Made by a program: the position numbers and the translations under genes. Positions 1 to 7,891 of a DNA stretch of 64,000 bases are shown in pieces. Under the pieces are notes generated by a model. That model searched no databases, was not told the DNA's origin, and was given only the letters and a program-made list of their open reading frames with translations. The stretch's first letter is position 1, and every line of letters begins with the position of its first letter. Origin of the DNA: Phenylobacterium sp. (GTDB lineage Bacteria; Pseudomonadota; Alphaproteobacteria; Caulobacterales; Caulobacteraceae); NCBI RefSeq assembly GCF_030679875.1, contig NZ_JAUXSP010000006.1, positions 1 through 64,000 on the forward strand, read 5' to 3'.

Positions 1-173
1 GGAGGCTCGACTACAACCACGTCAGGCCGCACTCGGCGCATGGCGGCCTTACGCCGGAAGCCGTGCGGCTGAACCCCGCGGCCGGCCGGCTGCGCAACTT
101 GATCAGCTCCACCGGCCGGCCGCTACCGCCGACGCTGGAGAGCAACTGTCAACCCCCTGGGCTCTCACAATGA
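1..173 (+). mobile_element. 3' end of an IS3-family transposase (OrfB), cut by the window edge
   Basis: The reading frame beginning at base 3 encodes about 56 residues and stops with TGA at 171-173. It opens with RLDYNHVRPHSAHGGLTPEA, the hallmark C-terminal block of IS3-family DDE integrases, where the line 'YNxxRPHSALGGLTP' follows the catalytic Glu region. The catalytic domain lies off the left edge, so completeness cannot be judged. I did not identify a terminal inverted repeat after the stop. The tail overlaps the end of the opposite-strand gene at 165-449 by nine bases, so the insertion sequence abuts or has invaded this mobile region. Confidence 0.85.
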
Positions 174-449
174 TCGAGGGAGCGGCGGGGGGCAGGTCAC
201 GTGCGGCGCGAGGGGTTTCGCTGAGCTCCCGGCCCCAGGCGTGGCGGCCATCTTTCGCCGGTACTTTAGCAACTCCTTTCGTAGGAGCGCCTTGCTTACG
301 ACGAGGCCGCGGTCGGCCAGGTCGGCGACGATCACGTCGTGACTCCCGTACTCTCTCGCCCAGGCCTCGATTTCCGGGAGGACCAGCCGCAGCCTCGCGG
401 CTGCGCTTAGACCGGGCCAACTCTGAGGCAGACTTCTTCCGTTGCTCAT
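165..449 (-). CDS. Small hypothetical protein downstream of the relaxase operon
   Basis: Encodes 94 residues starting MSNGRSLPQSW, with a basic central helix (KALLRKELLKYRRK, about residues 53-66) and a low-complexity Pro-rich tail. No catalytic motif is recognised. It lies on the same strand as the relaxase gene but is separated from it by about 630 bases that include a repeat array. Its 3' end overlaps the transposase tail by nine bases, so the Pro-rich C-terminus may be an insertion-derived replacement of the original end. The mixed acidic/basic helical middle looks like genuine protein. Function unknown; an accessory mobilization protein is possible only by position. Confidence 0.45.
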   Translation of the reverse strand: MSNGRSLPQSWPGLSAAARLRLVLPEIEAWAREYGSHDVIVADLADRGLVVSKALLRKELLKYRRKMAATPGAGSSAKPLAPHVTCPPPLPRSL

Positions 450-606
450 TGCTCACATCCGCGCTGGCTTGCGGGACTATCGCGCCTCGCAAGATCCGCC
501 GGGGCCTGGCCCAACCCTGGCCTCGGTCCCCAAAAGTGTCTCAGGTTCAGGCATAACGGCGGGTTTAGGTCGCGCGATATTCCTGAACATTCCCGATATC
601 GGCTTT

Positions 607-727
607 GGGTATCAGCTCAGTCCAAGGTTGGTCTCACCTTTGGCTCATGATGGTCTCACGTTGGTCCCTCCATGATCCCATATCCGTCTCGCATCCGTCT
701 TACAGTGGTCTCATGTCCGTATCACAT
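607..727. repeat. Array of eleven degenerate 11-bp repeats (consensus near TGGTCTCACAT)
   Basis: Units begin at 607, 618, 629, 640, 651, 662, 673, 684, 695, 706 and 717, in strict 11-bp register. The best copies are TGGTCTCACCT (629), TGGTCTCACGT (651) and TGGTCTCATGT (706). CCGTCTCGCAT (684), CCGTCTTACAG (695) and CCGTATCACAT (717) are variants; 607 and 618 are weakest. One unit per helical turn puts the same face of DNA to a protein. The rest of the gene-free stretch (450-1075) shows no convincing gene; it also has a UUCG-capped hairpin at 839-852. Confidence 0.7.
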
Positions 728-1075
728 CTTTCGTTTCCTGCTCTTGATGCTACCACCGCGCCTAATGCTTCTGGGCTTTGTCTCTGTTCTGACCCGATCG
801 CCTGCCATTTCGGTCCTTAATTTACCTATACACCAGACGCACCTTCGGGTGCCGCGCAAGTGTTTGTAAATATAGGGGAAAGTGTGAGTTGGGCGGGTCG
901 GGGATCACTACAGAGGTGTCGGCGCGGGACTGCGCAAGTTGCTGAAAAGATGATGACTTTCTCCGCAAGAATGTCGGACGCCACGTAGTGACCTGTACAG
1001 TGGGTCGGAGACGGCGCAACGCGCCTCCAAATCTCTCCCGGCGGCCTGTTCAAGAGAGTCGGGCGGCCTCCCTGC

Positions 1076-3883
1076 TCAGCCGAGCTCGCGTCCGCCGATG
1101 CCGCGTTGGGTGCGCTCAAGATCACGCTCGCGCTGAAGGTCGAGGGCGGCGGTCTTGTTGCGCTCGCGCTGGAGTGCGCCGGGCAGGCGCTTCGAATCGT
1201 CGGTAAAGAGTTGAACTTCGAGACGCGCTCGCGAAAGGCCGACGTAGAAGGTGTCCTGCGCTGTGGTGGGGCTGCCGGCTTCAGCCTCGTAGATGACCCG
1301 GTCGACGGTCAGGCCCTGGCTGCCATGGACGGTCCGGGCGTAGCCATAGTCGAGGTGAAGCGGATCCTTCCTGGGCAGTAGAGCGTCGTGCTTACCGTCA
1401 CTGAGATAGATGGACTGGCTTGTGATGGCCTCGACACGGAGACAATCACCATTGGCCAGATCGCGGGCGGCGTCGTTGCGCGTGATCCGGACCAGATCAC
1501 CCTTTGTCAGCTGAGCCTTCGTAGCGCTGTAGACCGAGAGCTCCTGCGCCTCCCCGAGCCTAAACACGATCTTGCGGCCACTTGCGTCGGCGACGGTCAG
1601 GCGATCCTCCTTGCCGATATCGGTCACCCGGTAGGCGACGCCCTTCTTCAGACCCTGGGCTGGATAGTCCCGCTCCGGCTGAACCCGGTCTCCGACCTCA
1701 TAGTTCTTGGCGAACTTCCGCTCTTCGCGGGTGGTGTCCCGGCGAACCAGAAACTCGACGGGGACGCCGCCCTCATCGAGGCGCAGGGCCCGCCGGACGT
1801 TGGCGTTGATCTCGCGGCGGGCCTCATTGGTGCCCGAGATGATCAGTGTCCGCTGCTGCTCCGCCGGTGAGAGGCGCGCATAGGCATCTGCGATGGCCTC
1901 ACGCCTCGCCTGCGGATTCCCAATCTCGTAGACGTCCTTGATCCGCTCCAGCGCCATGGCGGCCTTTCCGCTGGCCGCGAGGCCGACAGCCTCCTTCAGC
2001 TTTGGATCGAGCTGGCGCTGGATTTCGGTCATCCGGCTCAAATCCATGCCGGCCTTGATGAGCTGATCGAAGGGTCTGCCCGCCTCGATAGCTTTGGTCT
2101 GCTGGCGGTCTCCGATCAGGACGACGCGGGCGTCCGCCGTCTCGGCCAGCTTTAGTATCGCCGCCATTTGTCGGGTGGGGACCACGCCAGCTTCATCGAC
2201 AACGAGGACGGTCGCGGCCGACAGCTCGCGCGACTTCGCCGCGAGAAAGGACGAGACTGTGTTCGCCTTGACGCCGAGTTCACGCAGCGCCTTCACCTGG
2301 GCGCCATACGGGGCGAGGACCCTGACCTCGTGGCCGGCCTTCTCAATTTCCTTTTTGGCGGCCTGGAGCATGTGGCTCTTGCCGGTCCCAGCCAGGCCTT
2401 CGATCCCAACCACGCGGTGAGAGGTCGAGAGCATCAAGACTGCCGCCTTCCACTGCTCAGTGGTGAGTTCGTTGTGCGGCAGCCTATGCGCCGCCCTTTC
2501 GGGGTTGTGAAACGGACGGATGGCTCGACGTCCCTCTCGCTCGATCCGCAGGATCTCTCGCTCGTTCTCTATGGCCGATGGGGTCGTGAACCTGGGCGGA
2601 AGCTTCACAAGACGGCCATCGGCAATGGCCTGATAGACGCGCTCATGGGCCTGGTTGGCCGGCTCTCCCGCCGTTCGAAGATCACCGACGAGCTGCGAGA
2701 ACGTGCGTCCCGTCGCGCTGCGCTCCTTGGCCGGCGCGTAGCACGGCTCCTCCTGAACCAATCGTCCCTGATCGACCTCGCGACGCACTGCGGCCAACAC
2801 GGCCTCCAGAGTCGAACCCTCGACCCCGTGCTGCATCGCCACTTCCATCAGTCTCGCGCCGGTGAATGCGGCTTCGCGTTCCGACAGGTGGCCGATGGCA
2901 TAGCGGACCGCAGCTGTGGCATGGCGGGACGCGGCGATGGCGGCCGGCGGTTTGAAGAGGGCCATGATTGAGCTTTTCTGACGCGCCGTGCGTGCGCGAT
3001 CGCCCAACTCGATCCCGAGCTCACTAGTCCGCCGTCGCCAAGTGGCGTGGAGAGCCTCGCGATCCATCTCCGGCGACTTCCTCTGCCGCGTCTTCATCGT
3101 CGCCATCTGACGCTGGGCCGTCGTGGCCGTGGCGCGGGTTAAGCCGGACTTGGCGAGCTCCGCCTCCACTTGCCCGCTGCGCCTGCTGAACCCCTCGATC
3201 TGGGTGCGGCTGACGCTCGCGATTTCGAACGTGCCTTCCCGCCCAAAGCGCAGCTCATATCCCTTATCCTGGAGCTCCCGAGAGAGTTCGGCGCGGTACA
3301 GAACGCCCAGGTAGCCGGTCATCTTGATGATCGCCTCGTTGCGCAAGGCTCGCCACTGGCCGTCGGCGCGTCGCGTCAGGTTCATGATGACGGCGTGGGT
3401 ATGAAGCGCCGGATCCTGCTCTCGCGTGGTTTCGTGCCGAAACTTGGCGATGATCAGGTTTCCCGTACGCTCCTCATGGGTGGCGCCAGCCGACTTCTGC
3501 CGGGCCCGCGCCTGCTGTTCGACCAACTCCATGACCTTGGTGACGGCCCTGTCGTGGGCTTCCACAAGGACTGAATGGCCACCGACAAGAGCGAGAATGG
3601 AGACACTCTTTGGAGCGGAAAAGGTGAAGTCGATCCCGATCCGGCTTTTGCTGTCGGCCCGGGTTGATCCGCGAGCCGGGGCCTGACCGGGCGTGACCCG
3701 CCCAGCCAGGAGGTCCTGGAACCGACCGGCCTGGACCTGCCCCGAGAGCCCCAGCATCTCAGCGCCCCGTCCCTGCCAGACCTGGCTCTCGCCCTCCTTG
3801 GCGAAATAGTCGTCGGCGCCGTCGGCATAGTAGGCGCCAACAGCACCGACATCGGCTCGGGTAAGGACTTTGTGACTCAGCAC
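1076..3883 (-). CDS. traA: MobF-family conjugative relaxase with helicase domain (TrwC/TraA-like)
   Basis: A protein of about 935 residues that nicks the transfer origin and unwinds the transferred strand. The N-terminus has the paired tyrosines of MobF relaxases (Y18, Y19) and the three-histidine metal site (H150, H161, H163 in the HTHAVIMN block). A superfamily I helicase follows, with Walker A GLAGTGKS near 496-503, a Walker B block VLVVDEAG, and a late YARTVHGSQG motif. R388 TrwC is about the same length. The GTG start at 3883 is preferred because the product then opens LSHKVLT, as in TrwC relatives; an upstream in-frame ATG at 3931 would overlap the preceding gene by 38 bases. No clear ribosome site precedes the GTG. 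No secretion genes accompany it here. Confidence 0.93.
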   Translation of the reverse strand: MLSHKVLTRADVGAVGAYYADGADDYFAKEGESQVWQGRGAEMLGLSGQVQAGRFQDLLAGRVTPGQAPARGSTRADSKSRIGIDFTFSAPKSVSILALVGGHSVLVEAHDRAVTKVMELVEQQARARQKSAGATHEERTGNLIIAKFRHETTREQDPALHTHAVIMNLTRRADGQWRALRNEAIIKMTGYLGVLYRAELSRELQDKGYELRFGREGTFEIASVSRTQIEGFSRRSGQVEAELAKSGLTRATATTAQRQMATMKTRQRKSPEMDREALHATWRRRTSELGIELGDRARTARQKSSIMALFKPPAAIAASRHATAAVRYAIGHLSEREAAFTGARLMEVAMQHGVEGSTLEAVLAAVRREVDQGRLVQEEPCYAPAKERSATGRTFSQLVGDLRTAGEPANQAHERVYQAIADGRLVKLPPRFTTPSAIENEREILRIEREGRRAIRPFHNPERAAHRLPHNELTTEQWKAAVLMLSTSHRVVGIEGLAGTGKSHMLQAAKKEIEKAGHEVRVLAPYGAQVKALRELGVKANTVSSFLAAKSRELSAATVLVVDEAGVVPTRQMAAILKLAETADARVVLIGDRQQTKAIEAGRPFDQLIKAGMDLSRMTEIQRQLDPKLKEAVGLAASGKAAMALERIKDVYEIGNPQARREAIADAYARLSPAEQQRTLIISGTNEARREINANVRRALRLDEGGVPVEFLVRRDTTREERKFAKNYEVGDRVQPERDYPAQGLKKGVAYRVTDIGKEDRLTVADASGRKIVFRLGEAQELSVYSATKAQLTKGDLVRITRNDAARDLANGDCLRVEAITSQSIYLSDGKHDALLPRKDPLHLDYGYARTVHGSQGLTVDRVIYEAEAGSPTTAQDTFYVGLSRARLEVQLFTDDSKRLPGALQRERNKTAALDLQRERDLERTQRGIGGRELG

Positions 3884-3893
3884 GGGGGGACGA

Positions 3894-4244
3894 TCACCGA
3901 GGCTTCCAGAGCGGCAGCCCGCCGCACTCAACCGAGGCCTGGGCCTCCCGGATCTTCTGGGGACTGGCCAGGTAGCGCAGGGTCATAAGGATCTCCGCGA
4001 GCATCCCTTCGAGGACCGCGGGATGAAGGGGTTGATGTCCTGCTAGTCCGCGGGCCGACGGCAGGGCGCCCGATAGCGCCAGGTCTGCGCGAAGAGACAG
4101 GACCGTCTGATGGAAAAACGAGGCCAGCGCCAAGCGCTCCCTGATCACGGCGGGGAGCGTCTGGTTCGTGGAGGAGGCGACCTCCTTCAGCTCGACGAAG
4201 AGCTCAGAGGGTAGTCGTACCTGGATCGGATAGGATTGAGACAT
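3894..4244 (-). CDS. Ribbon-helix-helix mobilization accessory protein
   Basis: Encodes 116 residues. The first 45 (PIQVRLPSELFVELKEVASS, then a second helix) fit the ribbon-helix-helix fold of plasmid accessory proteins such as MobC and TrwA, which bind near the transfer origin, assist nicking and repress their own promoter. The C-terminal half is helical and has no recognised motif. It is immediately upstream of the relaxase, ten bases from its GTG, so the two are probably co-transcribed and translationally coupled. Its likely DNA targets are the dyads at 4913-4999 or the 11-bp array at 607-727; that assignment is inference. Confidence 0.75.
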   Translation of the reverse strand: MSQSYPIQVRLPSELFVELKEVASSTNQTLPAVIRERLALASFFHQTVLSLRADLALSGALPSARGLAGHQPLHPAVLEGMLAEILMTLRYLASPQKIREAQASVECGGLPLWKPR

Positions 4245-4360
4245 GGGTGTTCGTCCGACGGGGGAGGGGGCGGTCGGCAGGCGCGAGACGTCAGAGCTCT
4301 GACGTCGACGCGCCTGCCTCAGCGATGTGTGTGGAGGGGAGGCTCAGCAAGCCGCCCCAG

Positions 4361-4612
4361 CTACCTGCGGATGATCCGTTCAGGCGTCTCCGGGAGGACA
4401 TGTGCCGCTGCCTTGGCGCTGGTAGGTTGGCGGTGATCAATCCAGTCCAGGATTTCGGACTCCACCCAGGCGATCCGCCCCGGTGTCAGTTGCACTGGCT
4501 GCGGCGCCTTGCCGTCGCGGACGAGCCGCCACCAGGTCGTGCGGCCAAGGTCGCCCACCATCGGCCGGACGGCTTTCCAGGCGATGAGCTTCTTCTTCGT
4601 CTGTTGGGTCAT
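4361..4612 (-). CDS. AlpA-like helix-turn-helix regulator
   Basis: Encodes 83 residues. The arrangement 'RPMVGDLGRTTWWRLVRDG ... PQPVQLTPGRIAWVESEILDWI' is that of the AlpA/excisionase-like winged helix family: a DNA-recognition helix followed by the wing R-x-x-W-x-x-x-E-I. Such proteins regulate integrase or transfer genes in prophages and integrative elements. It is first in the leftward set AlpA, ribbon-helix-helix, relaxase, with a 116-base gap before the second gene. The promoter should lie in the AT-richer stretch at about 4613-4800. Confidence 0.85.
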   Translation of the reverse strand: MTQQTKKKLIAWKAVRPMVGDLGRTTWWRLVRDGKAPQPVQLTPGRIAWVESEILDWIDHRQPTSAKAAAHVLPETPERIIRR

Positions 4613-5155
4613 TCACGTTCCATGTGTTGCCCGCTCAATCAGCGGCAACAGCGAAAATCACGCGCAAATGTTCACAGAACGTTACGTGTACATTCTGAAA
4701 AATCTTCTAAAATCAACAGTTTCGTAACGAGTTTAGCGGAGATAGAACTGCTCGCGCGCGACTAGAGTTTTAGCTAATAGGTATTGCTTATAGGGGGCGC
4801 CGCCGAGCGCGCCGAGATTGCCTCTGGCTGGCTTGAGATCGCCGCCGATCCGGCGAGAATTTTTTTTCTCACAATTTGTGCCCCCGGACCTGATTTCGCA
4901 GGTTGAGCGCTCTGATTCGCCGAATCAATGGTCCTCGAATCAATTCTGCTAGCCGCGCCGGGGGCGCGCCGACTGCGCTGGAATTGCACATGTGCAATTG
5001 CCGATGGTCGCCACCTCAATAGGGGCGTGGATCGGAAGCCAGGATTCATCCCAGACCCCTTGGAGGGGCCCCCTTCGCGGGGCGTGCATCCAAGCCGACT
5101 GCGCAGGTCGCCGCGCTTGGCGCATCAGTTGAGACACCGTAAGATAGGAACCGTG
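4613..5155. promoter_or_regulatory. Gene-free control region with palindromes and a direct repeat
   Basis: This 540-base stretch is unusually AT-rich for the window at about 4650-4800 and contains no convincing gene. It holds a 15-bp near-perfect dyad TGATTCG-C-CGAATCA (4913-4927), a 9-bp direct repeat CGAATCAAT (4921-4929 and 4936-4944, 15 bp apart), and a perfect 18-bp palindrome AATTGCACATGTGCAATT (4982-4999). CGTTAC near 4680 is mirrored by GTAACG near 4726. It lies between the leftward mobilization operon and a rightward small gene, so operators and possibly the transfer origin are the likely contents. No known nick sequence was recognised. Confidence 0.5.
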
Positions 5156-5407
5156 ATGAGTATCCCTGCTTACGGCACCCTGGACGATTCGCCCCGACTG
5201 AGGGCGACCGGGATCGTCGAAGACCACGCGGAGGCCATTGTGACTGAGACCTCTCCCTCCAGTCGTGAACATGTCACCAGGGGTGACCTGGACCACGCGC
5301 TTAGCCTCCTGAAGGTCGAGCTCGGCAACAGGATCATGGGAGCTGTGATCGGCGGTGCGGGCATTCTCGCTGTCGCCCAGGTACTCATCAAAGTGTTCGA
5401 TCTGTAG
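5156..5407 (+). CDS. Small membrane-anchored hypothetical protein
   Basis: Encodes 83 residues from an ATG preceded by TAGGAA (5145-5150). The first half is polar and acidic. A short amphipathic helix (DLDHALSLLKVEL) follows, then a single hydrophobic segment near the C-terminus (MGAVIGGAGILAVAQVLIKV). The pattern of a charged helix followed by one C-terminal membrane helix resembles many small phage or plasmid proteins, often with a coiled coil before the anchor. A longer frame reaching back to 4928 reads through the palindromes and has unlikely composition, so it was not used. Function unknown. Confidence 0.6.
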   Translation: MSIPAYGTLDDSPRLRATGIVEDHAEAIVTETSPSSREHVTRGDLDHALSLLKVELGNRIMGAVIGGAGILAVAQVLIKVFDL

Positions 5408-5750
5408 GTCGCCTGGCGCCTCCTACTGGCCCTCAAGTCGGCAGCAGAATCCTCGCCGACCTACCTACGTCATCGTCCTGAATGGACCTCCGCAAGGCCC
5501 ATCTCACACACGTACGGGCCTTCGCTCTTGAGCCTTGCAGCACCAGGCGCATGGGCATGTCTAGGCCGTGGCGTATTGATCGACTTTCCCCAATGGGGCT
5601 ACTCCACCTCGGCGTTGTGACCGCTCAGGTCTCCCTCGCGCCAGTTGCGGGAGCTGGCGCACTGCCATGTTGCAGACATTTAGCCACCGCCAGATCGGGT
5701 CGACCTTCCGCTGAGGTTGGCGCGAGACAGGTCGAGTTGACGAGACAAAC
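5408..5750. other. No gene recognised
   Basis: About 340 bases between the small membrane protein and the toxin-antitoxin operators. Reading frames exist on both strands but have no family resemblance, no ribosome site and poor composition. TTGACG at 5737-5742 is a plausible -35 element for the toxin-antitoxin operon; no good -10 at the right distance was found. Confidence 0.4.
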
Positions 5751-5789
5751 ATAGCCGAAGAGCTATTTACAAAATAGCCTTGCAGCTAT
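5751..5789. promoter_or_regulatory. Twin operator palindromes before the toxin-antitoxin operon
   Basis: Two palindromes share the same architecture, ATAGC-N6-GCTAT, at 5751-5766 and 5774-5789, centres 23 bp apart (about two helical turns). The second ends 10 bases before the toxin ATG. Paired sites of this kind fit cooperative binding by an antitoxin-toxin complex that represses its own operon. The assignment is inferred from position and symmetry. Confidence 0.7.
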
Positions 5790-5799
5790 ATTTTGTCGC

Positions 5800-6153
5800 A
5801 TGGTTTGGACAGTGACCACGCACGACGACTTCGACCCGGAGTTCGATTCACTCCCGGACGAAGTCCGGGACGAGTTGTTGGCCGCCATGCTGGCGCTGGG
5901 CGAGCGGGGGCCGTCACTGGGGCGGCCACTGATCGACACATTGAACGCCACGAAGATGAAGAACCTGAAGGAGATCAGGTTCAAGGCAGACGATGGCGTC
6001 TGGCGGTTTGCTTTCGCTTTCGACCCGAAACAACGGGCGATTGTGCTTTGCGGCGGCGATAAATCGGGCGTTTCCGAGACGCGCTTCTACAAGGCTCTGA
6101 TCAAGAAGGCAGAAGCGCGGTTTGCAAAATGGTTGGCAAAGGAGAAGGGCTAA
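5800..6153 (+). CDS. higB: HigB/RelE-type toxin (Gp49-like family)
   Basis: Encodes 117 residues with the compact RelE/HigB fold pattern: an N-terminal strand, a long helix (DEVRDELLAAMLALGERG), then strands KMKNLKEIRFKADDGVWRFA and AIVLCGGDKSG, and a basic C-terminal helix. The block 'LKEIRF...WRFAFAFDP' is typical of phage-derived Gp49-like HigB toxins, which cut mRNA on the ribosome. The toxin comes first and its TAA shares a base with the antitoxin ATG (TAATG), the usual order for HigBA. The start lies 10 bases after the second operator, so the leader is very short. Confidence 0.88.
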   Translation: MVWTVTTHDDFDPEFDSLPDEVRDELLAAMLALGERGPSLGRPLIDTLNATKMKNLKEIRFKADDGVWRFAFAFDPKQRAIVLCGGDKSGVSETRFYKALIKKAEARFAKWLAKEKG

Positions 6154-6497
6154 TGGCTCGAACGACTGAAGACCTTCTGGCGACCCTGCCCCCGAATCGG
6201 CGCGCAAAGGTCGAAGCTCGCGCCCAGGAGATGATCGCCGAGGTCGATGGGCTGGCGGCCGTCCGCAAGCTCGCCGGAAAGACCCAGGCCCAAATCGCAG
6301 CTTCGCTGGGTAAGAAGCAACCTTCCGTCCAGAAGATGGAGAAGCAAACCGACCTCTATGTCTCAACCCTTCGTAGGTTCGTCGAGGCCGCGGGCGGCAC
6401 GGTCGAGATTCGTATCAGCCTGCCAGGCATGGCGCCCGTGGCGCTAGCTGGCTTTGAGGAGCTACGCGACCCGGCTGAGGTATCGCCGAACGTGTAA
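6153..6497 (+). CDS. higA: HigA-type antitoxin with XRE helix-turn-helix
   Basis: Encodes 114 residues. The helix-turn-helix lies around residues 40-65 (KTQAQIAASLGKKQPSVQKM) and is followed by the extension typical of this antitoxin class (YVSTLRRFVEAAGGTVEIRI). It should neutralise the upstream toxin and repress the operon through the palindromes at 5751-5789. The ATG overlaps the toxin stop by one base; AAGGAGAAGG about ten bases upstream, inside the toxin gene, is a good ribosome site. A longer frame starting at 6129 would run back into the toxin and is not preferred. Confidence 0.88.
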   Translation: MARTTEDLLATLPPNRRAKVEARAQEMIAEVDGLAAVRKLAGKTQAQIAASLGKKQPSVQKMEKQTDLYVSTLRRFVEAAGGTVEIRISLPGMAPVALAGFEELRDPAEVSPNV

Positions 6498-6766
6498 TTC
6501 ACTCCGAGCGGCCCGCGCCATTTCTGCCACAAAACTGGGGGCGGCGCAGAATGCGGATGCTTTGGATGGGGCTCCGGAGCTTGCCGAGAAGCGGACATCC
6601 CCAACCGCCGCTTTGAGCCCCAAGCGGCCGCCTCATACCGCTCCATGTGCGGGGGGCTGAATCGGCGGGGAGCTCGGACATTCAGCGTGGGCATTAGGTC
6701 TTGGGATGAAAGAAGAGAGGAAGGGGAGGGGAGAGCGACGTTAGCTCTCAAGAAAGGTCCATCCCC

Positions 6767-7324
6767 ATGGGCGCATCTCCTCCCTGCTTCTGGCCAGCCT
6801 ATGAGGCCGGCTGGCGCCTTGACGGCGACCTCGTTCACCGGATCGACGAGGAACTGACCCGGCCGCTGCCGGACGGCATTTCGAAGCTCCAGCGACACAA
6901 TACGCTGCAGCGCCGTCTGGCCGAGCTCGGCAGCCGTCTCGGCTATGGTTCAGCCATTGAGGTGGCCACCGGCTACCGCAGGTACGTGCAGACCGGGCGC
7001 TTTGACGTCGCATGGACGCGGCCCGGTGGTCAGCCGCCGATCATCTTCGAGATCGACAGCCGCTGGCGTCATGAGTCGCTCCTCAAGCTGGGCCGCGTCG
7101 GCGAGGAAGCCCAGAAGCTCTGGATCTACTACGGTCAGCGGCCCCGGCCGCCTGAACCCACCGAGCCTGGGTTTCGCCGCCTCAACATCCTGAGGATCGG
7201 GCCCTGGCGTCTGGGCGTGAAGGACGGGCGTCGGCAACAAGTGATCTCACCCGGTCAGTGGCCTGAGGCGCTGTTTCCCCGGATGGCGAACCATCAATGC
7301 GGCTCGCTTAGTCCAACCCGATAA
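6767..7324 (+). CDS. Hypothetical protein with a possible PD-(D/E)XK nuclease-like core
   Basis: Encodes 185 residues, family not recognised. Residues about 60-110 have the order helix, strand RFDVAWT, strand PIIFEIDS, then a helix (SLLKLGRVGEEAQKLWIYY) with a further hydrophobic strand. An Asp in one strand followed by E-x-D in the next resembles the core of PD-(D/E)XK nucleases, where the final Lys is sometimes replaced. That is a suggestion from pattern only. It stands alone, with 269 gene-free bases before it and a broken small gene after it, in DNA otherwise made of mobile functions. AAGAAAGG (6750-6757) is a possible ribosome site. Confidence 0.65.
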   Translation: MGASPPCFWPAYEAGWRLDGDLVHRIDEELTRPLPDGISKLQRHNTLQRRLAELGSRLGYGSAIEVATGYRRYVQTGRFDVAWTRPGGQPPIIFEIDSRWRHESLLKLGRVGEEAQKLWIYYGQRPRPPEPTEPGFRRLNILRIGPWRLGVKDGRRQQVISPGQWPEALFPRMANHQCGSLSPTR

Positions 7325-7453
7325 TGGCGGCGCGAGCGGTGCGGCCCCGGGATGGCTGTGAGGCAAGCGCAGCAACTCGCCCCATGCCGGGCGCGCAGAG
7401 CGGTCTGACGAACGAAATCACCCCACTCCCAACTAACTAAGTCCAGGCAGATT

Positions 7454-7765
7454 ATGATGAACTCAAGCGTCCAGTATCCCGGTCCCAACGACTTCGCCGA
7501 TGTCGAAGCCTCCGCCAACTGACTCGCCGCCAAAGGCCTTTCGACGTCGGCGGCCTACGCCTTTGCGGTGATCGTCAAGCGCAGCAGGCAGGAGGATTTC
7601 GATGCCCTCCTCGCTCGAGATGAACTCCGACGCGCGGGGTACACCGCCGCCCAGGCCGACGCGATAGTTCACGAAGTTTGTCTCTGGCGGACATCGGAAG
7701 GCCTAGGGGAGCAGCGCCGCCCGCTGGTCGCCCTGGCGAGGCCAATGGCGCTCTTGTTCGGTTAG
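7454..7765 (+). pseudogene. Small unknown gene interrupted by an in-frame TGA
   Basis: From ATG-ATG at 7454/7457 the frame reads 21-22 residues to a TGA at 7520-7522, then continues open in the same frame to 7765. The second part (LAAKGLSTSAAYAFAVIVKR, then a helix rich in Ala, Glu and Arg) has a good composition and no start of its own until well inside. The simplest reading is a protein of about 103 residues broken by one nonsense change. No family recognised. It may also be two unrelated fragments. Confidence 0.4.
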
Positions 7766-7851
7766 CTACTGGCCATCGGAGTACGGCGGGGCGGCCCGTG
7801 GTGGGGACCGGAAGCGGATGACCGAAGTCATCGAATGATTCGACGATACAG

Positions 7852-7880
7852 ACGTCGGACGCCGCCCTGGCGTCCGACGT
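7852..7880 (-). terminator. Strong hairpin ending the copper-efflux operon
   Basis: A perfect 12-bp stem, ACGTCGGACGCC paired with GGCGTCCGACGT around a 5-base loop, lies 12 bases past the stop of the last gene of the leftward copper operon. The stem is very stable, but no clear T-run follows on the minus strand, so it may act as an mRNA 3' stabiliser as much as an intrinsic terminator. Confidence 0.65.
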
Positions 7881-7891
7881 TCAGCGCAGGG

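Noticed and set aside
607..727. CRISPR array
   Set aside because: The units are 11 bp, continuous and without spacers.
839..852. Terminator or transfer-origin hairpin (GCACC-TTCG-GGTGC)
   Set aside because: The stem is only five pairs, with no T-run and no recognised nick sequence beside it.
7520..7522. TGA as a selenocysteine codon
   Set aside because: No SECIS-like hairpin or selenoprotein family is seen; nonsense mutation is simpler.
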